Both the position numbers and the translations under genes were made by a program. DNA of 5,770 nt from CAZCYE01 sp964502775. Lineage in GTDB: Bacteria; Actinomycetota; Acidimicrobiia; IMCC26256; PALSA-555. Positions 1 to 5,770 of this stretch are shown piece by piece. Location: positions 1 to 5,770 of the forward strand of contig CAZCYE010000089.1 of NCBI GenBank assembly GCA_964502775.1, given 5' to 3'. Numbering within the stretch: the stretch's first letter is position 1; every line of letters begins with the position of its first letter. Below the pieces are notes generated by a model that did not search any database, was not told the origin of the DNA, and was given only the letters and a program-made list of their open reading frames with translations.

Positions 1-2461
<2,461 letters not shown>

Positions 2462-2463
2462 TG

Positions 2464-2473
2464 CCCTCCCCCT
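2464..2473 (-). promoter_or_regulatory. Ribosome binding site of amt
   Basis: The coding strand reads AGGGGGAGGGCA immediately before GTG 2461. AGGGGG ends 6 nt before the GTG and GGAGG ends 3 nt before it. This decides the start: the in-frame TTG at 2476 lies upstream of this purine tract and would put the Shine-Dalgarno inside the gene. Confidence 0.75.
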
Positions 2474-2493
2474 CAATCGATCGAACAGGTCTC

Positions 2494-2506
2494 CGGCAGG
2501 ATGCCG
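2494..2506. repeat. Short perfect inverted repeat in the amt leader/promoter region
   Basis: On the plus strand CGGCA, a 3-nt spacer GGA, then TGCCG form a perfect 5-bp stem. It lies between the GlnR-like operator and the amt ribosome site. It could be a small leader hairpin or part of a promoter site. It is short enough to arise by chance at this GC content, and no function can be assigned. Confidence 0.3.
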
Positions 2507-2513
2507 ACATGCT

Positions 2514-2551
2514 GTTTCCGCGGCGCGTCGCGACTGTTTCGGGAGTGTGAA
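2514..2551 (-). promoter_or_regulatory. GlnR-like operator upstream of amt-glnK-glnD
   Basis: Read on the amt coding strand the element is TTCAC-n6-GAAAC-n6-GACGC-n6-GAAAC, at 2547-2551, 2536-2540, 2525-2529 and 2514-2518. The established actinobacterial GlnR box is gTnAC-n6-GaAAC repeated twice, with 11-bp steps. Both GAAAC half-sites match exactly and sit 22 bp apart. The first a-site differs from GTnAC at one base (T for G). The second a-site keeps only its first G and last C. The box ends 52 bp before the GTG of amt, a sensible place for an activator. No convincing -10 hexamer could be picked out between box and start codon. GlnR is an OmpR-type orphan regulator that activates amtB-glnK-glnD in Streptomyces and relatives. 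Its gene is not in this window, so regulator identity is inferred. Confidence 0.65.
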
Positions 2552-2554
2552 TAA

Positions 2555-2581
2555 CCCCGGTGCGGGTCAGCCCGCCCGGGG
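2555..2581 (-). terminator. Probable terminator of the hemQ-orf-GGDEF/EAL transcript
   Basis: On the minus strand CCCCGG GCGGG, loop CTGA, CCCGC A CCGGGG forms an 11-bp GC stem with one bulged A, beginning 4 bp after the GGDEF-EAL stop codon and followed by TTATT. The stem is strong but the U tract is short and interrupted, as is common in high-GC actinobacteria. It separates the upstream gene group from the nitrogen operon and abuts the GlnR-like operator. Confidence 0.65.
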
Positions 2582-2585
2582 AGGC

Positions 2586-4487
2586 TCACCACCAGCGTTG
2601 CGGCCCCATCAGCATGGGCCTCAGGTCACGTGCGGGCTGGGGCGGGGCGAAGAGGAACCCTTGGGCCGCGTCGGCACCGAGGTCCCTCAGGGCGGCGAGC
2701 TGCGTCGGGGTCTCCACCCCCTCGGCGACGATCGAGACACCCAGCACGTGGGCGAGGTTGGCCACCGCGGCGACCATCGCCGAGTCCTCCCGGTCGGTCC
2801 CGAGCCGCTCGACGAACGATCGGTCGATCTTGACCTCGTCGACCGGGAAGCGCCGCAGCGAGCCGAGCGACGAGTATCCGGCTCCGAAGTTGTCGACGCT
2901 CACGCGCACGCCGAGCACCTTGAGGGCCCGCACCGCACCCATGCCGGCGTCGGCGTCCTCGATGAGTGCCCGCTCGGTGACCTCGATGGTGAGCGCGTCC
3001 ACACCCAGCTCGGCACGCTCGAGCGCGGCCGTGATCACCTCGGTCAGCTGCGGGTTCCCCAGCTCGCGCATCGAGAGGTTCACCGCCAAACCCAGTGGGG
3101 ACTTCGCCGCCGCGCGCCGCCACTCCGCTACGTCGTTGCATGCATTACCGAGGAGCCACTGCCCGATGGGCACGATCAGACCGGTCGCCTCGGCCAGCGC
3201 CAGGAAGTCACGCGGCGACAACAGGCCCCGCTCGGGGTGCTGCCAGCGCACGAGCGCCTCCACGGCGACACACACCCCGTCGTGGAGCGAGATCACCGGT
3301 TGGTAGTACACCCGTAGCTGTCCGGCCGCGACCGCGCGCTCCAGCTCGTGCTCGAACTCGCTTCGTTGACGCGCCCGGACCCGCATCTCCTCGTCGAAGA
3401 TCTCGTAGCGACCTCGACCGGCCTCCTTGGCCCGGTACATGGCGGCATCGGCGTCGCGCAGGAGATCGGTTGGTTCTTCGAGACCGGTGAAGGCCAACGC
3501 CACGCCGATGCTCCCGTTCAGCTGGTGCTTGCCATCGGTAATGACGAAAGGTTCCTGCACGGTGCCCAGCAACCGCTGGGCGACACCCGTGACCTGGGTG
3601 GTCGCGTGGTCGGCATCCAGGTCCTCGCACAGCACGGTGAACTCGTCGCCGCCGAAGCGAGCCACGACGTCGCCTGGTCGCAGCACCTCTTCCAGTCGCC
3701 GAGCCAGCGTGACCAGGAGCGCGTCACCGGCGTCATGACCGAGGCTGTCGTTGACGAGCTTGAACCGGTCGAGGTCGACGAACAGCACGGCGAGCGCGGT
3801 CCCCGACCGTTGTGCCCGCGCCAGCGCGTGCTCGAGCAGCTCGCTGAACAGGGCGCGGTTGGGAAGACCTGTGAGCGGGTCGTGGTAGGCGCGGTGCGCG
3901 AGGCGTCGCTCGGCAGCGCTGCGCTCGATGCCGAGCGCCGCCAGTCCGCTCAACAGCTCGACCGCGGCCGTCTCGCCGGCGGTGGGGGATCGAGCCTCGG
4001 CAAGGTGGACCGAGATCGCCGCCAGCAGCCTCCCGTCGCCGGCCGACCGGATCGGGGCCCACCACAGCCCGGCGAGGTGGGGACCGGCCATGGCCGCGAG
4101 GCGCTGGTTGGAGCCCGAAACGGGATCCGCCACCATGACCGCGTCACGCTCGCCCGCACCGGCACCGATCGTGTCGGCGATGTCGAGGAGCGCCGCTTCG
4201 GCCACGAACGATTCCGGCATCGAGGGCGCCACGCACAGCTTCATCGTCATGCCCGAGTCGTCGACCAGCCAGATCGCTCCCTGCGCGCCCACGACGCGGC
4301 CTTCGAGCGCTCGACACGTCCCGCTGAGGACCTCCGGGAGCGACGCCCCCGTGGCGATGAGCTCGAGGACCCGCGCCTGGCCGCGCAGCAACGACTCGCT
4401 GGCGCGCAGCGCCGTCTCTGCCGCCGTGGTCCCGCTGATGTCCTCGTTCGGCTCGGCCCCGCCTCTGCGGCGCACCGGTCCACTCAC
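2586..4487 (-). CDS. GAF-GGDEF-EAL cyclic-di-GMP synthase/phosphodiesterase
   Basis: This 633-residue soluble protein can in principle both make c-di-GMP from two GTP and cleave it to pGpG. Residues 20-45 form a helical linker, and about 46-190 look like a GAF sensory domain with an unidentified ligand. The GGDEF domain (about 200-365) has DPLTGLPNR (203-211), metal residue Asp238, a full RFGGDEF active site (277-283) and the inhibitory I-site RPGD (270-273) five residues before GGDEF. The EAL domain (about 378-625) has EAL at 410-412, Asn470, Glu502, Lys553-Ile-Asp555, Glu589, Glu592 and Gln609. The usual DDFG loop reads DNFG (532-535), so one metal ligand is Asn. No membrane segment is seen. 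GTG 4487 is chosen because it overlaps the upstream stop as GTGA and follows AAGGGG at 5 nt. Domain calls are firm; net activity cannot be judged from sequence. Confidence 0.95.
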   Translation of the reverse strand: MSGPVRRRGGAEPNEDISGTTAAETALRASESLLRGQARVLELIATGASLPEVLSGTCRALEGRVVGAQGAIWLVDDSGMTMKLCVAPSMPESFVAEAALLDIADTIGAGAGERDAVMVADPVSGSNQRLAAMAGPHLAGLWWAPIRSAGDGRLLAAISVHLAEARSPTAGETAAVELLSGLAALGIERSAAERRLAHRAYHDPLTGLPNRALFSELLEHALARAQRSGTALAVLFVDLDRFKLVNDSLGHDAGDALLVTLARRLEEVLRPGDVVARFGGDEFTVLCEDLDADHATTQVTGVAQRLLGTVQEPFVITDGKHQLNGSIGVALAFTGLEEPTDLLRDADAAMYRAKEAGRGRYEIFDEEMRVRARQRSEFEHELERAVAAGQLRVYYQPVISLHDGVCVAVEALVRWQHPERGLLSPRDFLALAEATGLIVPIGQWLLGNACNDVAEWRRAAAKSPLGLAVNLSMRELGNPQLTEVITAALERAELGVDALTIEVTERALIEDADAGMGAVRALKVLGVRVSVDNFGAGYSSLGSLRRFPVDEVKIDRSFVERLGTDREDSAMVAAVANLAHVLGVSIVAEGVETPTQLAALRDLGADAAQGFLFAPPQPARDLRPMLMGPQRWW

Positions 4488-4933
4488 GCCCGCCCCTTCG
4501 ATCCCCCTCGACCGAGGACCGCAGCCTTGGCCACTCCCCACGCCATCTGCAAGTGCCCGAGGCCGTCGGCCACCTCGTCCAGGGTACGGGGCGCGAGGCC
4601 ATGGCGATCACCGGGCACGGCGCGCGTCTCGAACTCGTCGCGCACGACGGCCGGGACGCCAAGCGACTCGAGAACCTGGGAAGGCTCGGCGTGCGCGCCG
4701 CGCACGATCTGGAGCGGCGTGGCCCGCTGGCGCGCGGCGGGGAGGCTGAAGAGCTCGCGCAGCTCCCGGCTCACGCGCGCGCTGGCCCTCGCGGCCGCAT
4801 CCTCGACGCACAGCTCGGCTCCCGCGCGGCGCTTCTCGTCGAGACGTCCCCATGCGTCGAGCACGCGGCCGGCCCGCGCCACGAGCATCGGTGCGAGGCT
4901 GGCGCTCACCCCGGCGACGAGCGCGTCGGACAC
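4484..4933 (-). CDS. Conserved-looking protein of unknown function between hemQ and the c-di-GMP gene
   Basis: I do not recognise a named family. From GTG 4933 the product is about 149 residues, soluble, with no signal peptide or membrane segment. The first two thirds look helical and rich in Ala, Arg, Leu and Glu (including a stretch around LDEKRRAGAELC). Then come LFSLPAARQRATPLQIVRG, GVPAVVRDEFE and a Trp-containing end, MAWGVAKAAVLGRGG. From memory, the VVRDEF and WG.AKA pattern resembles unnamed actinobacterial hypothetical proteins, which I cannot verify. Reasons to call it real are that it fills the gap between two firm genes on the same strand, and its TGA overlaps the next GTG start by four bases with a proper Shine-Dalgarno inside its end. 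The start is uncertain: GTG 4933 has a poor ribosome site, GTG 4909 is an alternative, and the frame stays open upstream into hemQ. Confidence 0.7.
   Translation of the reverse strand: MSDALVAGVSASLAPMLVARAGRVLDAWGRLDEKRRAGAELCVEDAAARASARVSRELRELFSLPAARQRATPLQIVRGAHAEPSQVLESLGVPAVVRDEFETRAVPGDRHGLAPRTLDEVADGLGHLQMAWGVAKAAVLGRGGSKGRA
4493..4499 (-). promoter_or_regulatory. Ribosome binding site of the GGDEF-EAL gene, inside the upstream orf
   Basis: GAAGGGG on the coding strand ends 5 nt before GTG 4487. The start codon shares GTGA with the TGA stop of the upstream gene, the usual layout for translational coupling. This excludes the longer reading from 4541 as the likely start. Confidence 0.7.
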
Positions 4934-4977
4934 GTTGTGTAGCCGGGTTGCGTCACGTCGGGCGCGCCGGCGCAGCC

Positions 4978-5769
4978 TCACCCCGCCGCGAGGCCGACCC
5001 GGGCGAGGGCTTCCTCCGGGTCGAGCACGAGCCCGCTCACGAAGGGCCCGAAGTCCGCATAGCGGGCCGACACCTCGTCGAAGCGCATCTCGTAGACGAT
5101 CTCCTTCAGCGCGGCGGGGTCGTCGGCGAACAGCGTGACGCCCCACTCCCAGTCGTCGAGCCCGGTCGACCCGGTGATGAGCTGGACGACCCGCCCGGCA
5201 TAGGTGCGCCCCACCCGAGCGTGTCCGGCCATGAGGCGCTTGCGCGCCTCGAAGTCGAGCACGAACCAGTTGTCGCCCGGGTTGCGACGCTTGGACATCG
5301 GGTAGAAGCAGATGGCCCGCTTGGCGGGCAGGCGCGGGTGCAGCCGCTGTTCGCGGTAGTGGGCGATGCGCTCGCGCCACTCATCGAGGCGGGCCTCCAC
5401 CTCGGCGGGCTCCACCACCGCCTCCTCGGTCGCGAGCCGCGCCCGTTCGTCCTCGTCGGTGGCCGAGTACCCGGAAGCCTCGGTGAGCGAGACGTACGAC
5501 CAGGTGGCATCGAGCGGGGCGTGGCGCATCGCGTGCTGGAACGCCTGGAGCCGGGCCAGGTCGGGTCCCAGCACCATCACGCCGAGGTCGGCCTTGTGGC
5601 CGAGCACGGCGAACACGACGCATTGGTGCACGTCATCAGAGGTGAGCTCGCCGATGGCGTCGAGCACCACCTTCCCACCACCGGCGCCACCGCGATCGGC
5701 TCGATCCGCGTCGACCTTGTAGAAGAGGTGGAGCACCCCCCACCCTGACGACGCTTCCAGCGGGTCCAT
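4978..5769 (-). CDS. hemQ: Coproheme decarboxylase HemQ/ChdC (chlorite dismutase family)
   Basis: HemQ performs the last step of the coproporphyrin-dependent haem pathway: two oxidative decarboxylations of Fe-coproporphyrin III to haem b, using peroxide, in the cytosol. The protein has 263 residues from ATG 5769, close to the usual 250. The C-terminal half carries the diagnostic features: YPMSKRR (156-162) with Tyr156 and Lys160, His183 in AGHARVGRTYAG as the proximal iron ligand, Gln196 in QLITGSTGLDDWEWG, and YEMRFDEVSARY (226-237). His183 and Gln196 are both offset by nine from Listeria His174 and Gln187, and Tyr156 from its Tyr147 (Staphylococcus Tyr145), so the catalytic set is intact. 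GWGVLHLFYKV near the N-terminus matches the expected beginning. Only one base lies upstream of the ATG, so a start further out cannot be excluded. It is followed after 44 bp by an unknown gene on the same strand. A true chlorite dismutase is unlikely given the YPMSKRR and Gln196 pattern. Confidence 0.93.
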   Translation of the reverse strand: MDPLEASSGWGVLHLFYKVDADRADRGGAGGGKVVLDAIGELTSDDVHQCVVFAVLGHKADLGVMVLGPDLARLQAFQHAMRHAPLDATWSYVSLTEASGYSATDEDERARLATEEAVVEPAEVEARLDEWRERIAHYREQRLHPRLPAKRAICFYPMSKRRNPGDNWFVLDFEARKRLMAGHARVGRTYAGRVVQLITGSTGLDDWEWGVTLFADDPAALKEIVYEMRFDEVSARYADFGPFVSGLVLDPEEALARVGLAAG

Positions 5770-5770
5770 C

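Noticed and set aside
2462..2476. TTG at 2476 as the start of amt, adding five residues.
   Set aside because: The purine-rich Shine-Dalgarno lies between this TTG and GTG 2461, which is ideally spaced; the extra residues (MRGRA) are a translation of the ribosome site itself.
2555..2581. The hairpin as a bidirectional terminator or a plus-strand signal.
   Set aside because: On the plus strand the stem is followed by GAGGCTCACC with no U run, and no plus-strand gene precedes it.
4488..4541. An upstream start at 4541 for the GGDEF-EAL gene.
   Set aside because: It would overlap the preceding gene by 58 bp and read through the ribosome site. GTG 4487 has a good Shine-Dalgarno and the GTGA overlap.
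4934..4977. A terminator or promoter in the 44-bp gap after hemQ.
   Set aside because: The gap contains short GC palindromes (such as GGCGCGCC) but no stem followed by a T run and no clear -35/-10 pair.
3348..5138. A very long open plus-strand frame (596 codons) spanning three minus-strand genes.
   Set aside because: It crosses the antisense of the GGDEF-EAL gene, the unknown orf and part of hemQ, has no recognisable domain, and ends in Arg/Ser/Pro-rich low complexity. High GC makes stop codons rare in such frames.

Overview
The window is GC-rich (roughly 70% by eye) and entirely protein-coding apart from one regulatory gap. All six genes I can support lie on the minus strand. The gene content (amt-glnK-glnD in that order, a GlnR-like operator, and frequent GTG starts with purine-rich Shine-Dalgarno sequences) points to a high-GC actinobacterium. 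The HemQ is not of the classical Streptomyces/Corynebacterium type, so a deeper-branching actinobacterial class such as Acidimicrobiia or Thermoleophilia is my best guess. That placement is an inference, not a demonstration.

Read in the direction of transcription (right to left), there are two groups. The first is hemQ (coproheme decarboxylase, 4978-5769), then a conserved-looking but unrecognised small protein (4484-4933), then a cytosolic GAF-GGDEF-EAL cyclic-di-GMP enzyme (2586-4487). The last two overlap by four bases (GTGA), so they are probably translationally coupled. This group ends in a strong GC-rich hairpin at 2555-2581, directly after the GGDEF-EAL stop codon.

The second group is a nitrogen operon: amt (ammonium channel, 1220-2461), glnK (PII signal protein, 870-1208) and glnD (PII-modifying nucleotidyltransferase, from about 946 to off the left edge). 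Amt passes ammonia. GlnK senses 2-oxoglutarate and ATP/ADP and can plug Amt. GlnD modifies GlnK on Tyr51 according to nitrogen status. The 124-bp gap upstream of amt holds a four-part element with 11-bp spacing (TTCAC-n6-GAAAC-n6-GACGC-n6-GAAAC), which fits the actinobacterial GlnR operator. This is the most informative non-coding signal in the window.

I found no wholly new system. The points most worth a second look are the GlnR-like operator packed against the upstream terminator, the Asp-to-Asn change in the EAL metal-binding loop, the unclear start of glnD, the Firmicutes-type active site of HemQ, and the unknown protein between hemQ and the c-di-GMP gene. No RNA genes, mobile elements, CRISPR arrays or origins were seen.
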